Made by a program: the position numbers and the translations under genes
Shown: positions 13,658-27,300 of the stretch, piece by piece
Layout of the letters: each line of letters begins with the position of its first letter
How positions within the stretch are numbered: position 1 is the stretch's first letter
Notes under the pieces: generated by a model
The model's database searches: none
What the model saw: the letters and a program-made list of their open reading frames with translations, nothing else
What the model was told of the DNA's origin: nothing
Assembly: GCA_030141605.1 (NCBI GenBank)
Contig: JAQGDQ010000068.1
Location: 310,001 to 374,000 of the forward strand
Source: Tubiluchus corallicola
Lineage: Eukaryota > Priapulida > Priapulimorpha > Priapulimorphida > Tubiluchidae
DNA: 64,000 nt
Direction of reading: 5' to 3'

Positions 13658-14716
13658 CCTCCTTTTGTAGTAGATTTTTTCCACTGCCACAGAAAAAAGC
13701 TACATTTGTTGCAGAAATTCTCAGCGTAATAGTGCTATCCCAGCACTAATTCTGAAATCACAAGGCTTAATATGTCCATGATAAACTGTACCAATGAGTC
13801 AGACTGCGATCACTACATTTACATGGTAACACAGCCACATAGAGCTGGCGAAATCTAAAAGCGGAAGAACAAAACAGCTGATACAGCGACCTAGTGCGCA
13901 TGCGTTAATTGCCATTTGGGTCAAATAACGGCTATCGTTAGGCTGCAGATTCGCGGCTGAATAAAAAATTATTGAATTGGCTTAAAGTTTCAATTAAGAC
14001 CAAAAATTGTTGAAAATAGTCATTTCGCATTTGAATTGTATTTCATTCTGATTGTTTTCTCTTGAAGACAAATGGTGTTGCTAGCCTCAGCCGACTAAAA
14101 TACTAAAATGCCCTTCACAAGTTCACATTGTGCAAACTTCAGACTTGACAGATGCTTTAAAGCTTGCACTTTAAAAATTGGAGAGTATTTTTATTTTCAC
14201 ATATATTATCAAGATGGGATTAAAAATATTTAAATCTTTTGTGATTTACCTAAAGATGTAATGGGAGGGGGCAGAGATGTGCAATTGCAATACTGCAAAA
14301 ATGAATTATAAAAACGTGCATCAAATGATTGTAAAAGTCAGTTTTCAGTAACTTCTAATTTCCATCTGTTGAGTCAAAGAATTTCGAAACTCGCCGAAGT
14401 TGTTTATTTGTGCCTCACATAAATTAACGTTACTAAATGTCAATTAGAAAAAACCAGGAGAAATCCAATTTATACTTACATAAAATTCTTCGTATATATT
14501 TTTAAATAGATATTATTCTCGTTATAAAGAATTTAAAAACTCTATATTATATGTTTTAACTATAAATACTTTATATTTTTTTATGTGTCTTGCCACAGAT
14601 TTTGAACGGTTTTAGTAAAATATTCAATTTTATTTTATCAGTTTGCAAGATGAAAAGGTTTTGAAAATTCAGTTCTTTTTTGTCAAAAATATTTGTAATA
14701 AGTTTATTTCTTAACA

Positions 14717-14995
14717 GGTCGGTATTTTGAGTCTCATCAATGGGTTATGTGTATCCCATGAATCGAAGAGAAACTACGCCGACAACCGAACAAAGAATTC
14801 CTCGTCGCCATTGATTATGCTAATGTTTCCCCAGCTACTCAAATACTGTACCCCGGCGGAGCAAATCTTCTGCAGTTCAGTCACATCGGTGACACTTCCG
14901 TGAACCGCAACATCGTACATGTTGCTGCAGCTGACAGGCAGTTGTTACTGCAGTAGAAATCGATCAATTTCAGACAAAGAGTTTTTCCAACTTGA
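14717..14995 (+). pseudogene. Unidentified coding-like fragment
   Basis: A less AT-rich block follows an acceptor-like ttatttcttaacag. One frame reads through EFLVAIDYANVSPATQ and LLQFSHIGDTSVNRNIVHVA, well above background in composition. It then needs a one-base frame change near 14940 to continue as TAVEIDQFQTKSF. It could be the last exon of an unseen gene or a decayed retrocopy. I do not recognise the protein. Confidence 0.3.
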
Positions 14996-15026
14996 ATTTA
15001 CAGGCTTTTCGATCTCATTCGTGTGC

Positions 15027-16614
15027 AAGGCTGGCAGAACGGAGCGATACGAAAAAAATTTCCGTACTTCGTACGTCTAAAAATATCATACCGTAATTGT
15101 GTACCGTACCTACAAAATCGAATCCGTACTGTACAACTACGATAAAATGTTGTACCGTAATTTCGTACCATATTCCGTACGAAGTGCATGTAGGATCTAC
15201 TATAAAAAGACAAAGACTAGCATAAAAGTTAATTGCAAAAACGATAAGTTTATCAATTATTGTTATGAATTTATGCATGCTATAAAAACAGAACTGCTAT
15301 TTGAACTTCCATACTATTTATTTTATTCAGGTACTATTTCATATACTTATTCCGGTACTTTATTCCATACTATTTATTTTGTTTAGGTTACAAAAGTTAC
15401 ACGAAATTATACACAAAATATCAATTTATTTTGAGTTACTTTTTCTTAATAAATAATTTTTATTTTTATTTTCGTGTCGGTAGACACGGAAAGTTACGGT
15501 TTGTCTTAAATTATCTGCTCACTAGTGACAAATTTTATGATGATTCAAATTAATTGTCTTGCCTAAAACATTTGTAATTATACCACGCAAGCTACGCAGG
15601 GTAACGTATCGAATTTTTTTCGTTGGCAAAGCAAATCTTTAGTTCAGACGTTACACTCAAGCTATGCAGATTTTTTGAAACAAGAACGAATGTAGGTGAA
15701 AACGGCACAGGTACAAATGGCATAGGAAAAAAATATGCATGGCAGTACGTTCTATACAATTGACGTCTAACATAATGTCAATCATTTTCGTTGACTGCCC
15801 AATCAGCGTGCAAGTTATTTCACACACCCCTGCAGCAAGTACGTTCGCGACATTTAGCTACAGCTCCGTCTAACACTGTTATGAAAAATGTTCAACTTTT
15901 CATTAGTTAGCGGGAGACATAGGCCTTGTTCTAGATTTTATTATTGTCAATTGAAATTACAAGTGAATTAGTGGAAATATATATACTAGTTTCGTTTGCA
16001 TGAAGAAATGCATAACGCTTTCGTCTATGAGTTGCTGATTAAACCATTTTGCAATCAAGAAAATACGCAGTTTAGTTTAGTTTATGGCTTTGCAAGTTAG
16101 ATAAAACAACTATTTGGATAACTTCAAATAAGGACAAAACAAAATATTTTCTTTTTGTTGCCCCGAATGCTGAGCGTGCTTACGTTGCAGCGGGGGCGGA
16201 GCGAAGCGATAGACCAATATGTTTGACGTCATTCCCAGAAATAGAAGTGAGAGCGGCGGGTTACATGAATAGGTGTCAAATGTGGTAAGCAATATACCCA
16301 GTCTGTATACGTACAACAATAAAGTTAAGGTAATTTACGGGAAATGACAACCCGTGCTTCTAAACAATTAGCCACCTTTGCATCCAAGCCGAACCGTTTT
16401 CTAGCCGTTTTGTTTGCGTATGTTAATTAGGGGAGTTCAATAAGTCCCCACCTAATAGGCAAAACAAGTCGTCATGCTGATTTGCTGACCACTAAAAACA
16501 TTACAAGAACACGAGTGAAATGGTACGGAAAAGGTACGATAAAGCTACGAAAAAAATACCGCTATTTCGTGCTTCACGTAACTGTTAAAAATTACCGTAC
16601 CGTACTGCCAGCCT
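15027..16614. mobile_element. Possible non-autonomous DNA transposon with short TIRs
   Basis: Left end aaggctggcag at 15027 and right end ctgccagcct at 16605-16614 are inverted copies. Both subterminal regions are packed with gtac/tacgaaaaaa words in opposite sense. The interior has no transposase. I could not find a convincing target-site duplication, so the limits are tentative. Confidence 0.45.
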
Positions 16615-16999
16615 CGTTGGTGAGCCAAAATAGATTATGTATTGTCGTTGATACTGAATGATAATAAAAATCAGCAAAAACAAAGAAGTACCAACTGGGC
16701 TAAATTAATCTGGACGAATTTGGTTCAGTCATGCATTTGTACACTGCACTTGAAAACTTATAGTCAGTTTGCCAATCTTATAACAGCTGCGATGGAGCAA
16801 AAGTAGTCTTTCGTACTCAGGGAAAAAAGCGAGAAGAACTAACTATAAACAATTTCGCGGACTCGGTACTTCTTTTCCCTTTGCTTTCCCCACCCTCTTT
16901 CTTTTTTCCCTCTTTGTTTCTTTCGTTCTGTTTTTCGTTCTTGCTTTCTTCTTTCTTCTTTCTTTCTTTCTTTCGTTCTGTTTTTCGTTCTTGCTTTGT

Positions 17000-17041
<42 letters not shown>

Positions 17042-17655
17042 TTTCTTCCTTCCTTCCTTCCTTCCTTTCTTTCTTTCTTTCTTTTGATTTAACTTTTTAT
17101 TTGCTTCTTTTCTTCTTCTGCAAGTCGTCATGTTGATTTGCTGACCACTATAAACATTACAAGAACACGAGTAAAATGGTACGGAAAAGGTACGATAAAG
17201 CTACGAAAAAAGTACCGCTATTTCGTGCTTCACGTAACTGTTAAAAATTACCGTACCGTACTGCCAGCCTCGTTGGTGTGCCAAAATAGATTATGTATTG
17301 TCGTTGATACTGAATGATAATAAAAATCAGCAAAAACAAAGAAGTACCAACTGGGCTAAATTAATCTGGACGAATTTGGTCCAGTCATGCATTTGTACAC
17401 TGCACTTGAAAACTTATAGTCAGTTTGCCAATCTTATAACAGCTGCGATGGAGCAAAAGTAGTCTTTCGTACTCAGGGAAAAAAGCGAGAAGAACTAACT
17501 ATAAACAATTTCGCGGACTCGGTACTTCTTTTCCCTTTGCTTTCCCCACCCTCTTTCTTTTTCCCTCTTTGTTTCTTTCGTTCTGTTTTTCGTTCTTGCT
17601 TTCTTCTTTCTTTCTTTCTTTCTTTCTTTCGTTCTGTTTTTCGTTCTTGCTTTCT

Positions 17656-17717
<62 letters not shown>

Positions 17718-17783
17718 TTTCTTCTTTTTTTCTTTCTTTCTTTCTTTTGATTTAACTTTTTATTTGCTTCTTTTCTTCTTCTG
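16465..17783. repeat. 656-bp tandem duplication with (CTTT)n tracts
   Basis: Copy 1 is 16465-17120 and copy 2 is 17121-17783. Both begin caagtcgtcatg and end with a long CTTT/CCTT tract then tttgcttcttttcttcttctg (first 20 bases match exactly). Unique parts differ by only a few bases, so the duplication is young. Each copy carries the right end of the neighbouring TIR element (ctgccagcct at 16605 and 17261). Long Lys/Glu or Phe/Leu/Ser frames inside are microsatellite artefacts. Confidence 0.92.
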
Positions 17784-19069
17784 CCGTTATTTTTCTCCTT
17801 TCCTACCTTTTACCTCTTTTTTCATTTTTCCTTTCTCAGGTTCTTTTATCTTTTCCTCCCTTTTCTCTTCCTTTATCTTTAGTACCAGTAGGCACTACAA
17901 TAAGCATGCCCGCTGGCCATAACGCACGTGATTTACACGAGATCGATGCTGATGCTGCACCATCTGCCGCATGGGGCAGCAGACCTGGATGCGTGAAAAA
18001 TGAAGCCGGCCGCCGGTCTTAGCAGTTATTCCTAAGCAAAAGAAACGTGACGCATATAATTCCAGGGAACAGAGAAAGCTGAAGCGGTCTGGTATAGGCC
18101 TGTAACATTTTGTCTCGCTTCCAGAACATTTTGACTTGAAAGACAGTGGCTGCATGCTACATACGTTATTTGACCTAGGATGCATGTTTCCGGTCAACGA
18201 CCTCTAATACAAGCACGGTTTCCTAAAACAATAAAAATAAATCACTTGTCTGCCTGTTTCCTTTGCAGCTTTCATTACAATGAAATAAAATGTGCTGGCA
18301 TCATTGATCAAAGTGGGTGGGTAGCTTTAGTGATGCAGCTGGGAAGACTGGAAAGCCGACTGGTGGCATATTAACTTGACGAATGATAGTTCACTTACGA
18401 CATGCATCATCCGAAACATGACTTTTTTTTACATTAATGATGAGAAAGATAATTTCGGTCATTGTTGGACAGTGTGCAAAGCTGCTTTAAATATTAAGTT
18501 TTGTTAAGGGAAAACCGGACGAAAAACAGCATTTTAGGCAGTTTAAAATAACTTTTAATTTATGTTAAGTCGTAAAACGCAGAGGGCTGGGGTAAAAAGC
18601 TTTCAAAGTAGGCACTTAGGTAAGGCTGTAAAGGGCATAAATTGATTTTTTAAACCAATAACTCGGTCAAGGGTCAAGGATACTGGACATCTGTCAGTTC
18701 GAGTCGTAACTTTGAATTCTCGTAACTCTAAAACTGGGTTATGAGTTCCGACAATGATGTAGTTGAAAGAGCTGTGATTGTTTAAGGCCCGTGACAGGTG
18801 TCAATATGTGAATATTAGGGCAAACTGCTCGGTCACACATGAATAAACCGTGCCGAGAATCGCTGATAATTATACATGAGCACCGCCTAAAGGTAAAAAA
18901 GGGAACTGTTTGGAGCCCGAGACACTTGTTTGGTGCCATTTGACTTGAGTAAATTATACTAGACCAATCATAATCAAATGGTAAACATGGTCATGTTAGC
19001 TAATTTGGGACTAAATTCATTTAATTTTTTATTTATAGGAATTGAGCGCATCGGCCTACATTCGTACGT

Positions 19070-19630
19070 CTATTGAAAATGTGCAAAGGTATTTCATTAA
19101 AAAATTGTACGCTAGGTGTAGATTTACTGTTGTGTTTTACTCTAACAGACTTTTAGCTTTGAATATGTTGTCATTAGAAGATAGAAGAATTCATTATGAT
19201 CTAAAAATGTGATACAATATCATCCGTAGGCGTAGGGAAAATGACTTAGATGGAAATGAGTTTTTTACACAAACTCCTAGAATTTCTAGGTGTCATTGCC
19301 ACAAACTATGGTAGTATCTGTATCATCTGTAGCTCAAAACTCGTTTGCCAATAAAGTTGTCAAGTACTGGATTTCTCTTCCTGAACATGCAAATGGGTCT
19401 CCACTGTAAATACTGGCTCCAGTAAATTATTTAGTCAAAGATTAATGAAAATTGTCTTCCCAATACATTTCTACTTCTGTAGAAACAAATAAGTAGTAAT
19501 TCTTCTGTTTGTGTCTCTCCCGTATCCATTTCAACCTATCTTGTTTATTATTGTAAATATTTTATTGTTTTATGCGTTTAAATTTTAATGTATGCTTGGA
19601 TGCTTTAATAAAATTAAAACAAAATAAAAA
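19070..19630 (+). mobile_element. LINE 3' end (RT C-terminus and tail)
   Basis: Translation gives the classic end of a non-LTR polyprotein: NVQRYFIKKLYARCRF, LLALNMLSLEDRRIHYDLKM, an in-frame stop, then FFTQTPRISRCHCHKLW and, after a frame change, NSFANKVVKYWISLPEHANG. An AT-rich tail with aataaaattaaaac ends near 19628. It is 5'-truncated and dead. Confidence 0.75.
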
Positions 19631-20373
19631 GATGCACTGTTCAAGAATCGTCTTACCTCGTCAAAGTTTTCCTTTTCCGCGATTTCCAGAGAATTTAGAA
19701 TATACGTATGTGTGTGTACATTTTAAGAACATTTTTGGTCATATGTTGGTGAAAAAAGGTGCTTTTTAATTTCTTGTACACTGCAGTCTATTTATGGTTT
19801 ATTATGTTGTGTGTTTTAATCATTAAGTGGTGCTTGCAGTATATGCTAGCTTGGTTCATTATCTACGTTTCTCATACATTCCTCTCAGGACCTATTTTAA
19901 ATATATACATAATATTATGTAGATGAACTATTTCAAGCTTATTTGCATGCGTGGCGTGTAACACGAATGCATGGCGAATAATTTTCATTTCTAGATTATG
20001 CGTTTTGTTAGTCCCAATACCGATCCGGGGACCCGATCCGAGATTAGCGTTATACCGATCCAGAAATTAAAATGAATACCGGGACTGAGATTCTCTCTCC
20101 GCCGCTAGAAGGCGCAAGCATTCAGTGTAAAGTGCATTATCACTGTTCGACTGAACTTTACTGTGTTGCAATCAATTGAAATCTCTTAAACGTTAAATAT
20201 GAACGAAGATTTATTAGCCGATGTTTGCAGCACATAGACCTAGCTGATAGGCCTAGCTAACTGCTTCAAAATAGTTTCAAAATCGCGTGCCTTTATTTGG
20301 TTATGTAATGTATATGTAGTTACTCAAATATTGCCGCGTAAACTGTGAAATTATTATTATTGTTGCTGTTGCT

Positions 20374-20407
20374 ATCATCATCATCATCGTCATCGTCATC
20401 GTCATCG

Positions 20408-20438
<31 letters not shown>
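20374..20438. repeat. (ATC)n microsatellite
   Basis: Run of atc/gtc trinucleotides, upstream of gene A. Confidence 0.95.
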
Positions 20439-21077
20439 TAAATTTAGGTAAGAAATGTACTTATCATTGTTAAATAAAGTTAAATAAAAAATCCAAGGAG
20501 TTTAGCTTTATGATTGAACTATTATCTTATGGTCGTCTTATTTGATTTCTTCTATGCTTAATACTCTTAAGATATTTACTGTACTCCCTGCTCATACCTT
20601 TTCGTTACTGTCTTCCAATTTCTGACAAATTATGCATGACGTCTTGACTACTGTAACACGTCTGGCTTCAGAACCAGTTTTGCACGTATAACGCATTTCC
20701 TTTGCATTTGCGGTTTATGCAGTGTAGTTTTTAATGCGTTTGAGCTTTTGGCTTGTGGTGTCTCGTTGCTGCAGTAAGTAGGTAGTTTATTTATAAAATT
20801 GCAGTAAAAGCTACATAACACAAAAGTTAACCGAAATCTATAAAAGTGATAAAATACACAGCATGTAAAATTGTCTTTTGTCTGCAATGAGTGTCCACTG
20901 TAACTTTACTGTGAAAAACTTGAAAGGCAGATTATAACACTGACCTAACTATAGTTTTGTAATAAGCATCAGTTGGTTATCAGAAAGATCAAAAAGTAGT
21001 GCAAGTAAAAACTTGTTTTGAGCCATTTGTTTGTATTTGCGATTTGTATCATAAATATTTTTATCGATGTACGGCGC

Positions 21078-21144
21078 TATATACGGCATTACGGCAATGT
21101 ACGGCATTATTTCTTAGCACAATGAGCCGAGCACTAGCAAGCAA
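21078..21144 (+). promoter_or_regulatory. Gene A putative core promoter and 5' UTR exon
   Basis: A TATATA at 21078-21083 is followed at the usual distance by a short probable non-coding exon ending at 21144, with a strong donor (caa|gtaagt). It would splice to 21301, just before the ATG at 21319. The arrangement matches genes B and C. The exact start site is inferred. Confidence 0.5.
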
Positions 21145-21318
21145 GTAAGTAGCATCTTATAAAGCAACATTTTATGTAATAGTATTTGTTGTCACCAATT
21201 ATTTAGACCTATTGAACCACATTTGTCTTATCTCAAACTTGTGAAAGCACATTGTGCAACGATAGTAGGTTTCCTTTAACAATAATTATTTATTTTTCAG
21301 GTGTTGGGCTACAGAGAT

Positions 21319-24300
21319 ATGAATGTTTTAATAACCACCACGATTTTTGTGTTACTGGTACAGCTGGCGACATCTAGTGATTGGCGAATGAAACGTCAAG
21401 CTACCCAAAATCTAAAAAGCTTGCCGCAGAGTGCATTAGATGGTTAGTACCTGTATTACAATTGATTATCAATTAATAACATTTTTAATTGTCACTATTG
21501 AACAACAGCTGCCATACTTGCAGATGATTTTTTTTGAACTTCTGAAACGCTTCGGATGGATCACTCTACATCATCAGCCTGTTTTAGAAAATTAAGTGAA
21601 CTGTACTAAGAGTACTCTTGTACAATTCACTTATTTTTAAAACAGGCTAATGATGTACAGTTAGTACAGTTCACTTATTTTTTAGAACGGGATGATGATG
21701 TACAGTCGATGTTTATTAACCAATAGTTCAATAAATATCCAATTTGTCATTAATAATAAAAGTTGCTTTGTGATTATTAATTACTAATGTCTGTAACTTC
21801 GTTATATTAACTCTGGCTGTTACTTAGTTCTACGATTGGTGGGATACACCATCAACCTCCGGAAAAGTTTCTCTAAACTGGTTTGTTTTATTTCATTGAA
21901 TTTAAGTTTTGTGAAGTGGCCTTAATAACCCGTAGAAGCATCTTGGTCAACAAAAAATTGCAAATGTTGACATTTATTATTTTTAAAGCCAAGTATACGA
22001 ACAGAATAATTTGTTGTAATTCATTGTTACTATCTAAATATAATGTTTTGGCAATTTAAATAAATTCCTGTTGAACTAAATTCAAAAAAGTGTCAGTGTG
22101 CTGATAAAGTCATTATGGTAAAACCAGAAAATAGATTAAAAACCAAAATGAAACCAGAAATAAGAATAAAAACCAAACGTTTTATTTTGGTACAGGAATT
22201 TCCAGAGCCGGCACAACTTACCTGAAGAAGTTGTATTTGGCGAAATACAAGAGCCTGAAAAATCAAAGGGATGCTGCTTTGGTTGAAAAAGATAAATGTG
22301 TGGAAAAGGCCAAACAAGTAAAAAAGAACTAATATAGCATGCTTTGACACCGCTTAATTTAAAAACTGTCATGGTTAATCCTTTTCGTTGGGTGGGCAAT
22401 TGTTTGATTTTAAAATTGATTTCCTTTTTTAAATGAAGTTCACAATTTGTAGTAAAACAGTGCTGTTTTGGGATCAGCAAAAGTTATCGATAACGATAAC
22501 AACTTCCTTTTTCGAGACTGAAAATGACATTTTACTCATACAATTTTGCCCTCACGGGCCTCATTAAAAAGTAAATAGTTGGCAATTGGATATATTGCCA
22601 AACACTGCTAATACTGACAGAACATTATGAATAAAAATGGTAGAGTGCAAAATTGCATAGGATTAATCAGCAAAATGACTAACATTATATAACAAACACT
22701 GACACCTAGCTTGCATATGCATAACTAAACAAGACTTTCTAATGTAGTATTTTTGTTCATTTGGCTGGTATAGTTCAATTCTTATTAATAATTCATTTTT
22801 ATTATTCTCTAGTTTAATCGAGTTCTCCTTAATTGTTTTATCAGTGTTGTGTAGTCGAAATCGCTTTCAAAAACAATTCGTGCTTTTTTTTGTTTACAGT
22901 TGAAGCCCATGAAGCCAGCATTTTTAGGTCAAATAGGTGAATTACTTATTTTGATGCTTGAAAGTCAAAATGCTGCCGTTTTGTAAGGAACGCAAAACAA
23001 ATGAGTTCAACCTCATTTGTTTCTCTTCACAACTTGATAAGCATTAGTTGTCAAAAACTATAGCCACGTCATTTTTATTGTCAGATCAAAGAAGAACTAA
23101 ACACAAGAAATAAAGCAAAGCTGGAAAACATTTGTGCTCCATGTGTAAAAGAAAAGTGTAAAGCATTTAGCAGAGAATGTGGTAAGTATACTTGTATTGC
23201 AATATTCACCTTGGTTTCAAGAACTATAAAAAATTTACTGACACGATTCTTTTAATAGGGAAATAACATCATAAGCCAAGTGTAATATCGGATATAAATA
23301 GTCATTTTAAAAGTAAAAGTCTTCTGAAAATGTGAAGAAAACAATGCGTACTAAAGCGTCATCGGTATATTATGTAACTCACATAAGGGTCGCAGATTTT
23401 CGGTGGGTTTTTTGGTTTTCCATATATTTACAAAGGTACGGAAGTAGTTTTCTGAATATCATCATCTTGCTTCTGCCATTCAGTTTAAGATGCCAACAAT
23501 TATAAAGCCATAGAAAAATTAGATGAATATGTACCAGCTGAACACTCACTTCATCTAATTAACCTTTAACTCGACTTTATTTCAACTTGATTAATCACGG
23601 CTTCTGTAACCGGATGTTGCATTTTCTCACAACAATCCTTAGATTCTTATAACATACTCATCTTACCCATGTTGTTACATTTATAATAAAAATTTTTTCT
23701 AAAACCATACTGACTAGTTTTGGGTTGGTGTTCATCTTAGTTACACTTCAAGCAACTGCACAGACGAAAAACTAAACTTTATTTGTAAACTGAAATAATC
23801 AAATTATTCATTCATTTTGATCATTAATTGCAGCAACAGCAAAGCTGGCAACGACTGAGCCAACATGCAGTCAAATCACGTCTCTCGCTGATCTGTCAGA
23901 TGAAGAAAAGAAGAAACAGTCAGTGCAACTTTGCTCGTACTACGTCCGTGAATGTGATCCTAAAAGAGAGAAGTTTTTCTCTACTGAATGCTTGGCACAT
24001 GTAAAGAGCAAATGTACAGCTAAAGCAAAAGATTGTGGTAAGTCGTCGTTTGTACTAATTGAAAACTGCAAAACATCTGCCTGTTACAAACTGTTTCACA
24101 CAAAAATTGTGCTCACTTGGCAATTTCTATGAAACAACTTTAGTTTGGGTAAATTCAGTAAAATTCGGTCAACGTTTTATGAATGACGGGTAGTAAAATG
24201 ATTCTTTTTAATGGTCTGATCGGGTTTTGTCTAGCGCAAGTTGCTGTAAGCAGGATGACCTTGGACGTTAGTCAGAGCTGGGACCGGTTATTTTTTATCG

Positions 24301-27300
24301 GTTAACCGTTCTCTGATTAACCGATTAATCAGATCTAAGTAACATCGGAGGCGCTCTGTAATTTGCCGACTAGATCATTGGAAAACCAAATAAACATATG
24401 CAAACATATCAAGTGAAACTTTAGAAGAATATGTTCAAATAAGAATGAAACTTTTATACGTAGAAAGTCTACATAGAAAGTGAGAAGTCTCTGTTTGTAA
24501 GAATGCCAAGCGTTGTTTTGTTGAAATAAGCGCAACACTTTCCTACATAGAAATGAAAAGTCTCTACAGTAAAGATGTAGTGAAGGTTCAAATTTTTTAT
24601 CATTTATAATTTTTTGTATAAAAATCGGTTAACCGTACTGCTCAAAGCACATTTAACAAAAATCCGTATGATACGAGCTGTTGCTGATAGATTTTGTCTC
24701 TTGTATAACAAATATTGGAATACCAAGTTCTATGTTAATCTGTTCGGTGATTTTTCTTGTTCATCGTCTCTGCAATATAACTTGTAAGTCGACACTATGT
24801 CTCTTGTATAACAAATATTGGAATACCAAGTTCTATGTTAATCTGTTCGGCGATTTTTCTTGTTCAGGGTCTCTGCAATATAACTTGTAAGTCGACACTA
24901 TGTCTCTTGTATAACAAATATTGGAATACCAAGTTCTATGTTAATCTGTTCGGCGATTTTTCTTGTTCAGGGTCTCTGCAATATAACTTGCAAGTCGACA
25001 CCTATTTGTGTTGTGTTATGTTGTACCTGGATGAGCTATTGGTTTGATATTCGGTAAAATAATTAAGTAATCAAGTTGTCAAATATCATTAATCTATTTT
25101 TTAATTCGGTTTTTAATTTTATTTTGTGTAGCTCCTAGTGGCTTTTGCGGAACACCCATCGTTGGTTATACATGTCCTTTGGTAGAACTAGGCATTGAAG
25201 AACTAAAGGACGAAGTTTTGGATCCAGCCAGTGACTTTTTCACATCTTTAGGAGGTATCATCAATCATTTTCTGTAATAAAGGTGTTCTGGTAGAAACAG
25301 TATGTTAACATCCGCACTGTCAGAATGTTTAAAACCAAGTTATATGGTAGGAAAATTTGTTTTGTAAAAATAATATTTTTACGTCATTATGAGTCATAAA
25401 GTTGATTGATGTCCAGGTTCATCATGAAAAACAATTAATAACTATTCAAAACATTCGACCTGATGAATCTGCGTGTCTTGAATGGGCGTACCTTTCACAA
25501 CACACAGTGCAAGTTAGAAGAGAATTAAACCTGTAATTTACCTACTGGGGCACTGACTTTCTATGAAAAAAACACCAGACAACATCGTGGTTATTGATTT
25601 ACTTCAGATACTTGTGGCTATGTACTAAATCTATGTCTTTTCTCTTTTTCTGTGTGGCAGAATTAGGATGCTGAAGTTAAAGATTTTTGCTCTTTACGTC
25701 AATTTTAAATATCTTCAAATGATTGTTCATCACTCACAATGATGACATCCTGGGCGAGCGTCTGTGTTATAATTAAGATTGATTGCTTTACATGTTATTT
25801 TTCTATTTTTACTGTTTATTTCGACCAGTTTTGTACTTTTGTTTAAACAATTAAAGTGATTCAGGTTATAGGGGACATTGTTAGTAGAAATTGACAATGT
25901 CAGTACTGCCTCAGAAAACGAGCCTTTTCACAGTTTCGTTGTGCGCACGCGCAGTTGCTGTAGGTCAAAGATTAAGGGTAGCACAGCAACGTGTCTTAAA
26001 AACAACAGTCACGTGACATGTGGGTAAGGCAAAGCCGTCTGCTGCATCTGTTCAGTAACTTTACTTTGCTTAATTATGCATTCGTTTGTGCATAGAGTGA
26101 TTTACCAGCAGGATCTTGCTTGGAAACCAGAAAAATGAAGTAAGGTTCTAGCTAGCTGTTAAAACTATTACAACAGCATGGGCTGCGAGGCGCGTTGTCA
26201 AGTGTACACAAACGCGTTGTCTGGTACACTTAAAGGACAAGAAAAGGGTACCTGAAGTAGATTTCGTAAAAACCGCCTTGAAGAATTATTTCGTGCATAT
26301 ATCGTACTCGCGTTAAAATGAATTTTTGTTTGTTTTCATCTTAAATCTCCCGCAATACTGTTACGACGGTGCCATTACATAAGGTCACTTACGCAAACGT
26401 GAATCTAGCGTAATCTAGAGCAAACGTAAATGTTAATATATTAAATATCAATTTCCCACACGGGAAATAAAAATGATCATAGAACCATGTACGCGAGAAG
26501 AATAGGAAACTTATAGGCAAAACCCAATAAATGTTAAATTATATCCCAAAAAACTTTCCATGCAAATCTATATTACTTAGCATTTCGCTTACCTTCTGGA
26601 AAGACCTATGTAACTAGAAATAATAAATTAAAATGATCGTTGCTACTGGTAAAATATCGCTGGCTCTTCCTACAGGGTGCTCTGGTTATTTTTTCAAACA
26701 ACTCAGTGGTATCTAACCTTCTTTCAAACGACCTACCATCAAAATGGCTAGCTTAACGGTCATCGCCGGAGTTTAAACTTACACGCTTTATACAGCCTTG
26801 CCGCCGACGCCAAATCCTGCATGCAAAAAGGCAGTATGTAAATGGTATAAAATTTCGAGACGAATTTTTAAGCTTTATCTAAGTGGGCGGCTTTCTTGTG
26901 CTTTAACCATTCACGTTTTCACGTTCATCATCAGTCGCTGGAACTGTGAAAAGGCATATTGACCTCTCATTATAACAATTTGGTACCCATAGAATATGTG
27001 TTTACGTTCTTCTTGAAGCAAGTGAGATTTCTTAGTTAGCAGGCTTAGATAAACTAATTTGATAAAAAATTGTTGCAGGATCTGTTGTGAGTGCTTTCGG
27101 TACAGAAGCGGTACAGTTTTTTGACAGCACTATTGGCGATTTCTTAACTGGAGATGTTGCAGACTTTTTTGAGAAAGACGTCTTGGAAAACATCCTTCCA
27201 GACGAAGTTACAAACTTTTTCTCAGAAGAACTGGCGAACACATTAGATGTTTTTGATTTTGGGCTAGATTTTGACCTTGGTGGTAATTAAGTGCACTATC

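Larger units (their letters stand above)
13684..21070. other. Intergenic region rich in repeats
   Basis: Between the 5' end of the SLC16-like gene and the first gene of the three-gene array. It holds the elements listed separately (coding-like stretch at 14.7 kb, TIR element, CTTT duplication, LINE end, ATC microsatellite). A modest coding-like patch at 17.9-18.4 kb could not be assigned. Because the two flanking genes point away from each other, this region must also hold both promoters. Confidence 0.6.

Noticed and set aside
16817-17131. Lys/Glu/Arg-rich open frame on the minus strand
   Set aside because: It is the translation of a CTTT/CCTT microsatellite inside a tandem duplication.
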